64,000 nucleotides of DNA from an uncultured Treponema sp. Lineage in GTDB: Bacteria; Spirochaetota; Spirochaetia; Treponematales; Treponemataceae. Where the stretch lies: positions 1 to 64,000 of the forward strand of contig ONET01000004.1 of assembly GCA_900316905.1 (NCBI GenBank), written 5' to 3'. The notes below the pieces were generated by a model, which was given only the letters and a program-made list of their open reading frames with translations, was not told the origin of the DNA and searched no databases. Shown here piece by piece: positions 24,389 through 33,013 of this stretch; positions within the stretch are counted from its first letter, which is position 1, and the number at the start of each line of letters is the position of its first letter. A program made the position numbers and the translations under genes.

Positions 24389-25222
24389 TTAGTTATGCAA
24401 TTCCTTTTCGTACAAGTCGTAGCGGCACTGTTCCAGGACGCGCTTACCGATAAGGGTGATCGCGCGCGCGGGGCAGTGGTTTACGCAGCGGTAGCAAAGC
24501 GAGCAGGAACCGGGCGCAAAGACGGCCTTGCCCTTTTGAATCGCGATTGACTTTGTTGGGCAGCCCGACGCGCAGATTCCGCAGCCGGAGCACTTTTCAG
24601 CGTCGATTTTTAGCTTTGACCTCAAGGCTTTTACAGTCGGAATGAACCACAAGCGCTGGCCAAAAAGGCCTGCAAGGAAATGCCAAGCAGAAAGGCCGTC
24701 TTTTGGATAGCGGCCGTTTTTTGTGGACTCAACCGCGCGCGCGATTTTTTGTTCAGTTTGCCTTATTGTCGCAAGGTTTTTTGCCATCGGTTTTTTTAGC
24801 ATCGGAACGTCGCCGATTGAGTCGGGCATTCTTAGGTGAAGGCCTCCAAGAATTTTGGCGCCCTGCTTTTTTAAGAGCCTGGCGCCCACTCCCGCTCCGT
24901 CGCCGCTAAAAAGTCCCATCGTTACGATGACAAAAATTTTTTTTCCGGCAAAGAGCGCGCCGTTTTTTGCGATAAAGTTTTTTACGATTAGCGGAACGTC
25001 GCTGTAATGGGTGGGGTAGGCTAATCCTACTTCGTCGGCCTCCGTTAAGGTCTGAGAAGCCTCATGGCCGCCCGCCTTATGGTCTTGCAAACAATTTTTG
25101 CCTTTTAGAATTTCCAACGCCTCGTCGCTTTCAATCGAGACGGCCCTTCCGCCAGTCGCGCCGGCAAAAAGTTCCGCGCAATGTCTTGTGTTTCCGCTTC
25201 CGCTAAAATAAATTACGTTCAT
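24389..25222 (-). CDS. EFR1-family flavodoxin-ferredoxin fusion
   Basis: The 277-residue protein has an N-terminal flavodoxin-like domain with the FMN phosphate loop SGSGNTRH (7-14). A C-terminal 2[4Fe-4S] ferredoxin follows with CSGCGICASGCP and CSLCYRCVNHCP. This is the EFR1 family, thought to move electrons in anaerobes; the partner is unknown. Residues about 41-61 (CLQDHKAGGHEASQTLTE) are an unusual insertion encoded by the dispersed repeat, placed in a surface loop before the GLAYPTHYSDVP strand. AAGGAG precedes the ATG. The tetR gene lies upstream on the same strand and may control it. Confidence 0.9.
   Translation of the reverse strand: MNVIYFSGSGNTRHCAELFAGATGGRAVSIESDEALEILKGKNCLQDHKAGGHEASQTLTEADEVGLAYPTHYSDVPLIVKNFIAKNGALFAGKKIFVIVTMGLFSGDGAGVGARLLKKQGAKILGGLHLRMPDSIGDVPMLKKPMAKNLATIRQTEQKIARAVESTKNGRYPKDGLSAWHFLAGLFGQRLWFIPTVKALRSKLKIDAEKCSGCGICASGCPTKSIAIQKGKAVFAPGSCSLCYRCVNHCPARAITLIGKRVLEQCRYDLYEKELHN
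25040..25102 (-). repeat. Dispersed repeat inserted in frame in the EFR1 gene
   Basis: On the coding strand it begins TTTGCAAGAC, has a GGCGGGCGGCC core and continues with GGCTTCTCAGACCTTAACG. It matches the gluQ copy at both ends, but because of a one-base length difference the second half is read in another frame, again without stops. Confidence 0.75.
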
Positions 25223-25424
25223 TTATATTTCTCCTTATTATGCCGCTGTCCGCGCGCGCCAGTTGGCAAGCGCGGATGTTGCGGATACTGCGGCGCCTTT
25301 AGATTTAGGTCTTGCGAGCAAGCTCGTCGCCGCTAGTCCTCCAATTATTTCGCTGTCCGCGCGCGTTAAGGTCTGTGAAGCCTTTTTGTCACGCGCGTTA
25401 TGGTTTTGCTTCCGTTCCCGGCCG
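25223..25424. repeat. Repeat-filled intergenic region
   Basis: About 200 bases between the EFR1 gene and tetR are made mostly of pieces of the dispersed repeat: 25308-25336 (GGTCTTGCGAGCAAGC and on to GTCGCCGCTAG) and 25362-25412 (GTTAAGGTCTGTGAAGCC and on). CGCTGTCCGCGCGCG occurs twice nearby with one difference. No gene is visible. Confidence 0.6.
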
Positions 25425-26003
25425 CTAGAATTGGAACGCGCTCATAAAGTCAAAAATTTTTTCCTCCCACTTGAAGCCGCATTTTACGCCGCGCATTGTG
25501 GCGAGCGACGTGATTCCGTGGACAAAGGCCCAGAGCGAAATCGTGATGTCGTTCCATTTTTCCTTTGGACAATTCTTTCGCGCCAAAAAATCTTCTGCCG
25601 CCGCCTTGAAGATTTCGTAGGGCTTGTAGTTTTTTTGCGGATCGGCGCGCTCGGTCAAGTCCAGCGCGAGCTTGGTCTTTCCAAAAAGAAAGGCAAAGTA
25701 ATTCGGCCGCTTTGAAAAAAAACGCAGGTAGGACTTTCCCAGTTCCATCAAAAGCGCTTCCTTGTCTTTGCATTTTGCGATTGTCTTTTCCAGTTCGGCG
25801 CTAAAACATTCGCTCACATGCTTTTGCATTTCTTCAAGCAAAACGTCCTTGTTCCCAAAATGGGAATAGGGCGCCGCGTGCGAAACCCCGCAAAGGCCCG
25901 CCACCTTGCGCAACGAAAAGCCGTCCAGCCCTTCCTTTGCCACAAGCGTGATTCCGGCTTCTATCAAGTCAACTTTTAAGTTTTTGTGGTGGTATGTGTC
26001 CAC
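25425..26003 (-). CDS. TetR/AcrR-family regulator
   Basis: The 192-residue protein has a TetR helix-turn-helix at residues 10-55 (GFSLRKVAGLCGVSHAAPYSHFGNK), followed by a TetR_C helical ligand domain of the WHG type. The start is GTG 26003, with AAGGAGG five bases upstream. Two 19-bp palindromes lie over its promoter and indicate autoregulation. The EFR1 gene downstream on the same strand is the most likely other target. The ligand is unknown. Confidence 0.9.
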   Translation of the reverse strand: MDTYHHKNLKVDLIEAGITLVAKEGLDGFSLRKVAGLCGVSHAAPYSHFGNKDVLLEEMQKHVSECFSAELEKTIAKCKDKEALLMELGKSYLRFFSKRPNYFAFLFGKTKLALDLTERADPQKNYKPYEIFKAAAEDFLARKNCPKEKWNDITISLWAFVHGITSLATMRGVKCGFKWEEKIFDFMSAFQF

Positions 26004-26029
26004 GCCCGCCTCCTTTTGTTGTTCGATTA

Positions 26030-26076
26030 ATCTTTACGCTGTCTAGATTAGCGCGCAATCTTTACACTGTCAAGAT
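26030..26076 (-). promoter_or_regulatory. tetR promoter with two palindromic operators
   Basis: On the minus strand TTGACA (26073-26068) is separated by 17 bases from TAATCT (26050-26045). The palindrome at 26058-26076 (ATCTTGACA-G-TGTAAAGAT, 8 of 9 half-site positions matching) covers the -35 box. A second copy at 26030-26048 (ATCTAGACA-G-CGTAAAGAT) covers the -10 box. Centres are 28 bases apart. Confidence 0.75.
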
Positions 26077-26092
26077 GTCCGCCGCGCTTTTT

Positions 26093-26140
26093 TTGTCAGT
26101 GAAGCTTTTTTTTTGCCCGCGCGCTAAGGCTTTGCAAAAA
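26093..26140 (-). repeat. Dispersed repeat upstream of tetR
   Basis: The reverse complement shows the left mark TTTGCAAAGCC and the right mark AGCTTCACTGAC, joined by a GCGCGGGC core and an A-run. Confidence 0.55.
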
Positions 26141-26208
26141 GTTCCTGCCGTAGCGAATTTTACTTATAGTCTTTTCCTATTACTCACGATACAAATATAG
26201 TATATAAA

Positions 26209-26242
26209 ACCTATTGACATACTAGGTAATTATGAGTATTCT
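26209..26242 (+). promoter_or_regulatory. metY promoter with inverted repeats
   Basis: TTGACA (26214-26219), 17 bases and TATTCT (26237-26242) form the promoter. ATACT (26219-26223) and AGTAT (26235-26239) are inverted across the spacer and -10 box. ACCTA (26209-26213) and TAGGT (26223-26227) are inverted around the -35 box. A repressor responding to sulfur or methionine status is the natural guess. Confidence 0.55.
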
Positions 26243-26307
26243 GCCAACATCTTAAATGAAGTCCGCGACTCGCCTGTAAGCGGCCAACGCGGCAAAAGGA
26301 GTAAAAT

Positions 26308-27588
26308 ATGAGTAAGTATCGTTTTGAAACATTGCAGTTGCACGTTGGCCAAGAGCAGGCCGACCCCACGACGGATTCACGCGCCGTTCCGATTTACCAA
26401 ACGACGTCGTATGTCTTCCACAATTCCAAGCACGCCGCCGACCGCTTTGGCTTGGCCGACGCCGGAAACATTTACGGCCGCCTGACCAACTCAACCCAGG
26501 ACGTGTTTGAAAAGCGCATCGCGGCGCTCGAAGGCGGCGTGGCTGCCTTGGCCGTCGCTTCAGGAGCGGCCGCCATCACCTACACGATTGAGGCCTTGGC
26601 CCAGGCCGGCGACCACATCGTGGCGCAAAAGACAATCTACGGCGGAAGCTACAACTTGCTTTCCCACACGCTAAAGCAGTTTGGCGTTGAGACAACTTTT
26701 GTCAATGCCCACGACCTCAAGGAAGTCGAAGGCGCCATAAAGGCCAACACCAAGGCCGTCTACCTTGAAACTTTGGGAAACCCCAATTCCGACATTCCCG
26801 ACATTGACGCCATCGCGGCCATCGCCCACAAGCATGGAATCCCCGTCGTAATCGACAACACTTTTGGAACCCCATACCTTATCCGCCCGATCGAGCATGG
26901 CGCCGACATCGTGGTCCATTCCGCCACAAAATTCATCGGCGGCCACGGAACTACGCTGGGCGGCGTAATCGTGGATTCGGGCAAGTTCGACTGGAAAAAG
27001 AGCGGAAAGTACGCGCCAATCGCGGCCCCCAACCCCAGCTACCACGGAATCAGCTTTGCCGACGCAGTTGGCCCGGCCGCCTTCGTCACATACATTCGCG
27101 CCATTCTTTTGCGCGACCAGGGCGCTTCCATCAGCCCCTTCAACGCCTTCTTGCTCTTGCAGGGAACCGAAACGCTTTCGCTCCGCCTTGACCGCCACGC
27201 CGAGAACACAAAGAAAGTCGTTGAATTCCTTTCAAAGCACCCCAAGGTGGCCAAAGTCAACCACCCGTCTTTGCCGGAACATCCCGACCACGCGCTTTAC
27301 CAAAAGTACTTCCCCAACGGCGGCGGCTCGATTTTCACTTTTGAAATCAAGGGCGGAAAGGACGAGGCCTGGAAGTTCATCGACAATTTGAAAATCTTCA
27401 GCCTCTTGGCCAACGTCGCCGACGTAAAGAGCTTGGTGATTCACCCGGCCACAACGACCCACAGCCAGCTTAGCGACGCGGAGCTTGCCGACCAGGGAAT
27501 CAGCCAAAGCACAATCCGCCTTTCCATCGGAACGGAGCACGTGGACGATATTATAGAAGATTTGAGCCAAGCCTTTGACGCGATTTAG
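26308..27588 (+). CDS. metY: O-acetylhomoserine aminocarboxypropyltransferase (sulfhydrylase)
   Basis: The 426-residue protein is a PLP-dependent Cys/Met metabolism enzyme. It shows the MetY-type start FETLQLHVGQEQADPTTDSRAVPIYQTTSYVF, the SGAAAITYTIEALAQ phosphate-binding segment and the PLP lysine in HSATKFIGGHGT near residue 210. MetY makes homocysteine from O-acetylhomoserine and sulfide. AAGGAG at 26294-26299 fits the ATG. The gene has its own promoter with possible operators and ends in a tandem repeat that includes its last codons. Confidence 0.93.
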   Translation: MSKYRFETLQLHVGQEQADPTTDSRAVPIYQTTSYVFHNSKHAADRFGLADAGNIYGRLTNSTQDVFEKRIAALEGGVAALAVASGAAAITYTIEALAQAGDHIVAQKTIYGGSYNLLSHTLKQFGVETTFVNAHDLKEVEGAIKANTKAVYLETLGNPNSDIPDIDAIAAIAHKHGIPVVIDNTFGTPYLIRPIEHGADIVVHSATKFIGGHGTTLGGVIVDSGKFDWKKSGKYAPIAAPNPSYHGISFADAVGPAAFVTYIRAILLRDQGASISPFNAFLLLQGTETLSLRLDRHAENTKKVVEFLSKHPKVAKVNHPSLPEHPDHALYQKYFPNGGGSIFTFEIKGGKDEAWKFIDNLKIFSLLANVADVKSLVIHPATTTHSQLSDAELADQGISQSTIRLSIGTEHVDDIIEDLSQAFDAI

Positions 27589-27647
27589 TCCTGTCATTCC
27601 CGCGCCTCGACGCGATTTGACCCTGTCATTCCCGCGCCTCGACGCGG
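27577..27647 (+). repeat. 32-bp tandem duplication across the metY stop codon
   Basis: A 32-base unit starting GACGCGATTT and ending CCCGCGCCTC is repeated twice and followed by a partial third start (GACGCGG). The first copy contains the last codons and TAG of metY. The TGTCATTCCCGCG core is the end motif of the palindromic elements at 35471 and 50937. Confidence 0.8.
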
Positions 27648-27720
27648 AAATCTTTGGGCATATCTATAAAGGGGAGGAGTTAAAAATAAATAGTTAAAAA
27701 AGTATATGGAATAATATAAA

Positions 27721-27765
27721 GCGCGCGGATTGTCGGGAAAGCTGGCGTCCGCGCGTTTTTTTTTT
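27721..27765 (+). terminator. Rho-independent terminator
   Basis: CGCGCGGA (27722-27729) pairs with TCCGCGCG (27748-27755), followed by ten T residues. It ends the metY transcript. The rest of the 27589-27833 gap holds the tandem repeat and AT-rich sequence. Confidence 0.85.
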
Positions 27766-27833
27766 GAATTTTTTTCAATTTTTTTAAAAATTTTTGCGCG
27801 TTTTTTTAAATTCTGTGTTATAATGCTAAGACT

Positions 27834-29264
27834 ATGAACAAGAGAGATTTCCCCAAAATCCACTTTTACGACCAGGATTTTGTCGATATTTACAACAAAA
27901 CATGGAACTGGATTGCCGATTATTGGCTTGAGCCCAAAAAGGGTGCCAAGTCAAATGACGGGTATTTTGTTTACCCGGAAGACGGCGTTAATGTTTTAAA
28001 GCATTTGGATTCTATATTCTCTTCCTTCTTTTTGGTGTATTCTAACAGGAACTATTCCGCAAGCAAAAATTTGGACTATTTGTATTCCAAGCAGGAACGC
28101 GACGGCGCCATCCGAGCCGCCTACGACTTAAAGAGCGGAAAGCCTGTCTACGAAAAGGGAAATCCCGAAGGCGTTTGCCTGCCGCTTTTGGCTTGGGCGG
28201 AATTCAACCTTTACCACAAGCTGGCCAACAAGCGCCGCGTAAAGGAAGTCATTCCATACATCGTAAAGTACGTCAACTGGATTGACAAAAAATTCAAGAA
28301 GCCCAACGGCCTTTACGCCGCGCCCGCCACGGCCAGCGGAATGTTCAACAGCCCGCGCGACAAGTGCGTCTACCCGATTGACTTCAACGCCGCCATGGCC
28401 CTCAACGTATTGCACCTTTCCGCCTTGGGCGACATCATGAACGACAAGGAATTGAGCTTCATGTACAAAAAGGCTTACTTCTCGCTCAAGACCAGAATCA
28501 ACACGATGATGTGGGACCAAAAGACCGGCTTTTACCACGACCTTGACAAGGACGAAAAAATCCTTCCGCAAAAGACAATCGCGGGCTTTTGGCCTCTCTT
28601 GGCGGAAATTCCCAACGCCGACCGCGCGGAAACTTTGATCGCGCATTTGACCAATCCAAAGACTTTTGGCACAGACCATCCCTTCCCGACGCTTAGCGCG
28701 GACAGCCGCGACTTTAAGGAAAGCGGAGAAGGCTACAAGGGAAGCGTTTTCCCTGCGATGAATTTTATGGTCACAAAGGGCTTGGAAAAATACCAGCGCT
28801 ACGACTTGGCGCGCGAGTGCGCGATCCGCCACTTGTACTACATTTTGGAAGCCCTCACGCCGGAAAACAAAAAGGAAAAGGGCGACCTTTACGAAGCCTA
28901 TCTTCCGTGCAAAGAAGGAAAGGCGGCCCTAAAGGGAAAGCCGGCCTTCCCGCGCCCGCGCTACTTGCAGACCGTCGCGCTTTCCACAATCGCGCTTATG
29001 ATAGAAAACGTCATAGGCCTTTTGATAAGCCTTCCGCGCAAAACGGTTGACTGGATAATTCCCAACTTGGAAATCATGGGAATTGAAAACCTTTCGCTCA
29101 AACGCAACTTAATCACGATTTTGTCCAACAAGTCAAACCGCGGTTGGGAAATTCAAATGGAAAGCGAAAAGCTTTATTACTTTACAATCAACATTCTTGA
29201 GCAAAAGAAAAAGACGCTGCCGATTCCTTCCGGCCGCTGCTCAATGTTGATTGACAAGCTATAG
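27834..29264 (+). CDS. Six-hairpin glycosidase (MGH1/trehalase-like)
   Basis: The 476-residue protein has no signal peptide and shows the (alpha/alpha)6-barrel style of MGH1, GH63 and trehalase enzymes. The W-rich N-terminus NKTWNWIADYWLEP, YPEDGVNVLKHLDSIFSSFF and the MWDQKTGFYHDLD segment are typical. Likely acid residues are the Asp of the DSIFSS region and those near EGYKGSVFPAMNF, but I cannot fix them. The substrate is probably an alpha-glucoside or mannosylglycerate-like compound. TATAAT at 27819-27824 lies nine bases before the ATG, with no ribosome binding site. It precedes the polyphosphate genes by only three bases. Confidence 0.7.
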   Translation: MNKRDFPKIHFYDQDFVDIYNKTWNWIADYWLEPKKGAKSNDGYFVYPEDGVNVLKHLDSIFSSFFLVYSNRNYSASKNLDYLYSKQERDGAIRAAYDLKSGKPVYEKGNPEGVCLPLLAWAEFNLYHKLANKRRVKEVIPYIVKYVNWIDKKFKKPNGLYAAPATASGMFNSPRDKCVYPIDFNAAMALNVLHLSALGDIMNDKELSFMYKKAYFSLKTRINTMMWDQKTGFYHDLDKDEKILPQKTIAGFWPLLAEIPNADRAETLIAHLTNPKTFGTDHPFPTLSADSRDFKESGEGYKGSVFPAMNFMVTKGLEKYQRYDLARECAIRHLYYILEALTPENKKEKGDLYEAYLPCKEGKAALKGKPAFPRPRYLQTVALSTIALMIENVIGLLISLPRKTVDWIIPNLEIMGIENLSLKRNLITILSNKSNRGWEIQMESEKLYYFTINILEQKKKTLPIPSGRCSMLIDKL

Positions 29265-29267
29265 GAA

Positions 29268-30824
29268 ATGAGCGCAAGGCAAAAAAAACAAGTTCCGCAA
29301 GTAAGGCCGGAAGCCATAATAGAAATCGCCTCTACGGGAATCCGTCTTAGCGTCGTTGAAATTTTGCCGAGCGGACATTGGAACACCCTTGACCGTTCCG
29401 ACATGCCGGTCAACCTGGGAATGGACATCTTTACCGGCGGTTCGGTAAAACAAAGCACAATCGGCCAATGCATTCAAATTTTAAGCCGCTACAAGGAACA
29501 GCTTAAGTCCTGGGGAATCGAGGCCGCCGACACAAGCGTCATCGCCACCGCCGCCTTGCGCGAAAGCCGCGACAAGGATTCAATCATTGACAGAATTTTC
29601 ATCCGCACCGGTTTTGTCGTCCGCGTGATTGACGGCGTAGAGGAAAACCGTTTGATGTACCTTGCCGTGCGCGAATGCTTCAAGGACTCAAAGTTTGACT
29701 TGGCCAACGACGACTACATTATTCTTGAGGCTGGCGGCGGCTCTTCCGAAATGATGCTTCTAAAAAAAGGCAGCATCGTGAGCGCCCACTCCTTCCGCTT
29801 GGGAACGATTCGCGTCGAGGGCCAAATCGGCCAAAGCGGGGAGAGCGACACGGCGCGGCGCTTTATCCAGCAGTTCATCCTAAACTCAAAGACCCTTTTA
29901 AGCGAGGAGTTCAATTCCCTAAAGCTAAAAAGTTTTATCGCCGTCGGAAAGCAGGCGCAAGTGGCGGCGCTTAACGTTGGCCGGCCAATATCGACTTTTT
30001 TGTGGGAAATGCCTCGGCAAAAGTTCATAGACTTTGTTGACGAAATTCAAGAATATTCAATAGAGGAATGTCTCGCGCGCTTTAAAATCGCTTACTCCGA
30101 CGCGGCGCAATTGCGCATCGGCCTTTTGATTTACAAAATGTTCGTCGAGATAACCAACGTCGCCAGCGTCATCGTGCCGGAAACAAACTTGCGCGAGGGC
30201 GCGCTTATCAACAAGCTGGCCGCCCCCAACGAGGACTTGCAGCGCGACTTTTACAAGCAAATCACGGCGGGCGCCCTTAACCTTTTGCGAAAGTATCACG
30301 GCGACGAGGGCCACGCGCAATTTGTGACCGACGTCGCCCTAAAAATATTCGACGCGCTCAAGGCCGAGATTGCCTTGGACGAGCGCGCCCGCGTGTTGCT
30401 GGAAGTGGCGGCGATGCTTCATGACATCGGAATTTTTATCCGCATGGAAAACCACCATGAACATTCCGCCTACATCATAAGCAACTCGGAATTTTTTGGC
30501 CTTACAAAAAACGAAATCACAATCATTTCGCAAATCGCAAAATACCATCGCGGCCATTCCAATCCGCAGGACGACGACCATTTTCAAATGCTTCCGCGCG
30601 CAAGCCGAATGGCGATTCTAAAGCTTACCGCCATTATCCGAATCGCCGACGCCATAGACCGTTCGCACACGCAAAAGTTCACCCAGCTTAAAATCACCAA
30701 GCAAAAGGATTCTTTGGTGATTCACACCGGCAACAAGCACAACACGGTTTTGGAGCGCCAGGCTTTGGGCGAAAAAGGCGGAATGTTTGAAAGCGTCTTC
30801 GGCTACAAGGTGATTTTGTCATAG
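29268..30824 (+). CDS. Ppx/GppA exopolyphosphatase with HD domain
   Basis: The 518-residue protein has the ASKHA-fold Ppx/GppA part (about 1-310), with the start EIASTGIRLSVVEI, the AALRESRDK segment, EAGGGSSEMM and GTIRVEGQIG phosphate loops. A C-terminal HD domain follows (about 320-500) with HDIGIFIRMENHHEHSAYII. It should hydrolyse polyphosphate or the pppGpp 5'-phosphate. It lies between the glycosidase gene (three-base gap) and ppk1 (35-base gap), forming one transcription unit with the enzyme that makes its substrate. Confidence 0.9.
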   Translation: MSARQKKQVPQVRPEAIIEIASTGIRLSVVEILPSGHWNTLDRSDMPVNLGMDIFTGGSVKQSTIGQCIQILSRYKEQLKSWGIEAADTSVIATAALRESRDKDSIIDRIFIRTGFVVRVIDGVEENRLMYLAVRECFKDSKFDLANDDYIILEAGGGSSEMMLLKKGSIVSAHSFRLGTIRVEGQIGQSGESDTARRFIQQFILNSKTLLSEEFNSLKLKSFIAVGKQAQVAALNVGRPISTFLWEMPRQKFIDFVDEIQEYSIEECLARFKIAYSDAAQLRIGLLIYKMFVEITNVASVIVPETNLREGALINKLAAPNEDLQRDFYKQITAGALNLLRKYHGDEGHAQFVTDVALKIFDALKAEIALDERARVLLEVAAMLHDIGIFIRMENHHEHSAYIISNSEFFGLTKNEITIISQIAKYHRGHSNPQDDDHFQMLPRASRMAILKLTAIIRIADAIDRSHTQKFTQLKITKQKDSLVIHTGNKHNTVLERQALGEKGGMFESVFGYKVILS

Positions 30825-30859
30825 GCTGCGCGGGCAGCCGTATTGTTTGGAGGAATCAA

Positions 30860-33010
30860 ATGGTTCAAGCGAAATCGTCGGCAAAAACAGCGGGCAAGAA
30901 TATTTTTTTAAACCGCGAGCTTTCTTGGATAGAGTTTAACGACCGCGTTTTGCGCGAGGGCTTGCGGCGCGACATTCCGCTTTTGGAACAGTTGACATTT
31001 CTTTCCATTGTAACAAGCAACTTTAACGAGTTTTTCCAAGTGCGCGTGGCCAGCGTAAAGCGCCTTCTAAAAAACGCGCCCGGCGGAAAAGACATTTCGG
31101 GCCGCACTCCCAAGCAGCAATTAAAGGACATTTCGGCGCGGGCCCGCCAAGTGATGCTGGCGCAGCAAGAGGCGCTTCAAAAGCAAATAATTCCGGCTTT
31201 GGCAAAAGAGGGCTTTGTCTACAAGCGGCCCAAGCAGTTTAGCGTGGCGCAAAAGGAATTTGCCCAGGAAATTTTCAAGGCGCAAATCCTTCCGCTTTTA
31301 ACGCCGCTTAGAACCGACAGCGACGAGTTTCCAAAAATCGCCAACCTTAAATGGCACGCGGCCTTTTTGCTTAAGCCGATTGCCGGAATAAAAATCGCCA
31401 ACAAAGAATTTGCCGCCAAGCCCGGCGCTCCGATTGTGGCGTTGGTTCAGATTCCAGACGCCATTCCAAATTTGATTTGGCTTCCCGGCGACAAGGCCGC
31501 GGCAAAGGAATTTACAAGCGTGAGCGATTTGGTCTTGCAATACGGCTCGCAGGTTTTTGACGGATACGAAGTTTCAAAGTCGCTTTTGTTCAACGTCGCG
31601 CTTGACGCTGACTTTGCGGTTGACGAGGACGCCAACGACATCGTGCAGGCGATGCAGGAAGTTTTGGTGGCGCGCCAGTCTTCGTTTGCCGTCAGAATGG
31701 TTTGCGACAAGTCCAGCTCGGAGCTGCAAAAATTTTTGGCGCAAAAGCTGGGCCTCAAGTCCGACGACATCTACGCCTTTGACGGTTTGGTTGACGCGGC
31801 CACTTTATGCGAAATCGGCGGGGCGGAAAACACCGACCATTTGCGAAACGAAAGCTGGAAGAATTTTCCCAACGCCGCTTTGCCGGAAGACGAGCCTTAC
31901 TGGGACGCGATAAAGCGCCGCGACGTTATTTTGCACGTTCCCTACGAGTCCTACAATCCGGTCGTGAAATTCTTGAACGACGCGGCGGACGACCCCGACG
32001 TTCTTTCCATTAAGATGACCCTTTACAGAACCGGCCGCGGCTCTCCGATAATTTCGGCCTTGGAAAAAGCGGCGCGAAACGGAAAGCAAGTCACGGTCTT
32101 GGTGGAGCTTAAGGCGCGCTTTGACGAGGAGCGCAACATCGCTTGGGCCGAAGAGCTTGAGCGCGCGGGCGTGTTGGTCGTTTATGGCTTGGTCAACCTT
32201 AAGGTGCACGCAAAAATTTTGATGGTCATCCGCCGCGAGCAAGACGCCTTCAAGCGCTACGTTCACCTTGCCACCGGCAACTACAATCCAAGGACCGCGC
32301 GAATCTATTCCGACCTTTCGCTTTTTACAGCCAACCACGAAATCGCCAACGACGCGACAAAGTTCTTTAACATCGTCACCGGCTATTCTGCCCTGCAAAA
32401 GATGAAGTACCTTAGCATGGCGCCGGTAGACCTAAAGAGCAAGCTGCTTTCGATGATTCAGCGCGAGATTGAGCTTTCCACTCCACAAACGCCGGGCTTG
32501 ATAATCGCCAAGATGAATTCGCTTGCGGACGAAGAAGTAATCGCGGCCTTGTACCGCGCCAACCGGGCGGGCGTGCGCGTAATGCTTAATGTTCGCGGCA
32601 TTTGCATGCTGCTTCCTGGCGTTGCCGGAATGAGCGAAAACATTCGCGTCGTTTCCATCGTTGACCGCTACTTGGAGCATTCGCGCGTCTTTTATTTTCA
32701 GAACGGAGCCTCGCCCGAAATTTATTTGGCCAGCGCCGACTGGATGCCGCGAAACCTTGACCGCCGCATAGAATTGATGTTCCCGATTTTGGACGTCGCC
32801 GCCTTCAATGAAATAAAGCATGTCCTTGACGTTTACTTTGAGTCAAACATAAATTCTTACGAGCTTCAAAGCGACGGCTCTTGGCTTGCCCTAAAACCCA
32901 AGGCGGGCGAGGCGGCAAAGCGCGCCCAAGAAATTCTTTACAATGAGTATAAGGCTCGCGCGGAACGCAACAAGGCGCCAAAGACGCGGTTCACCGTTCG
33001 AAGAAAGTGA
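30860..33010 (+). CDS. ppk1: Polyphosphate kinase 1
   Basis: The 716-residue protein has full PPK1 length and the N-terminal LNRELSWIEFNDRVLREG signature. The first catalytic half has VPYESYNPVVKFLNDAADDPDV, and VNLKVHAKILM carries the phosphorylated His. The second phospholipase-D-like half has RYLEHSRVFYFQNG. The enzyme polymerises ATP gamma-phosphate into polyphosphate. TGGAGGA before the ATG is the ribosome binding site. Neighbouring ppx/gppA suggests balanced polyphosphate turnover. Confidence 0.95.
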   Translation: MVQAKSSAKTAGKNIFLNRELSWIEFNDRVLREGLRRDIPLLEQLTFLSIVTSNFNEFFQVRVASVKRLLKNAPGGKDISGRTPKQQLKDISARARQVMLAQQEALQKQIIPALAKEGFVYKRPKQFSVAQKEFAQEIFKAQILPLLTPLRTDSDEFPKIANLKWHAAFLLKPIAGIKIANKEFAAKPGAPIVALVQIPDAIPNLIWLPGDKAAAKEFTSVSDLVLQYGSQVFDGYEVSKSLLFNVALDADFAVDEDANDIVQAMQEVLVARQSSFAVRMVCDKSSSELQKFLAQKLGLKSDDIYAFDGLVDAATLCEIGGAENTDHLRNESWKNFPNAALPEDEPYWDAIKRRDVILHVPYESYNPVVKFLNDAADDPDVLSIKMTLYRTGRGSPIISALEKAARNGKQVTVLVELKARFDEERNIAWAEELERAGVLVVYGLVNLKVHAKILMVIRREQDAFKRYVHLATGNYNPRTARIYSDLSLFTANHEIANDATKFFNIVTGYSALQKMKYLSMAPVDLKSKLLSMIQREIELSTPQTPGLIIAKMNSLADEEVIAALYRANRAGVRVMLNVRGICMLLPGVAGMSENIRVVSIVDRYLEHSRVFYFQNGASPEIYLASADWMPRNLDRRIELMFPILDVAAFNEIKHVLDVYFESNINSYELQSDGSWLALKPKAGEAAKRAQEILYNEYKARAERNKAPKTRFTVRRK

Positions 33011-33013
33011 GTT

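Noticed and set aside
31805-32398. A 197-residue minus-strand open frame
   Set aside because: It is antisense to the conserved centre of ppk1 and has the composition of a shadow frame.
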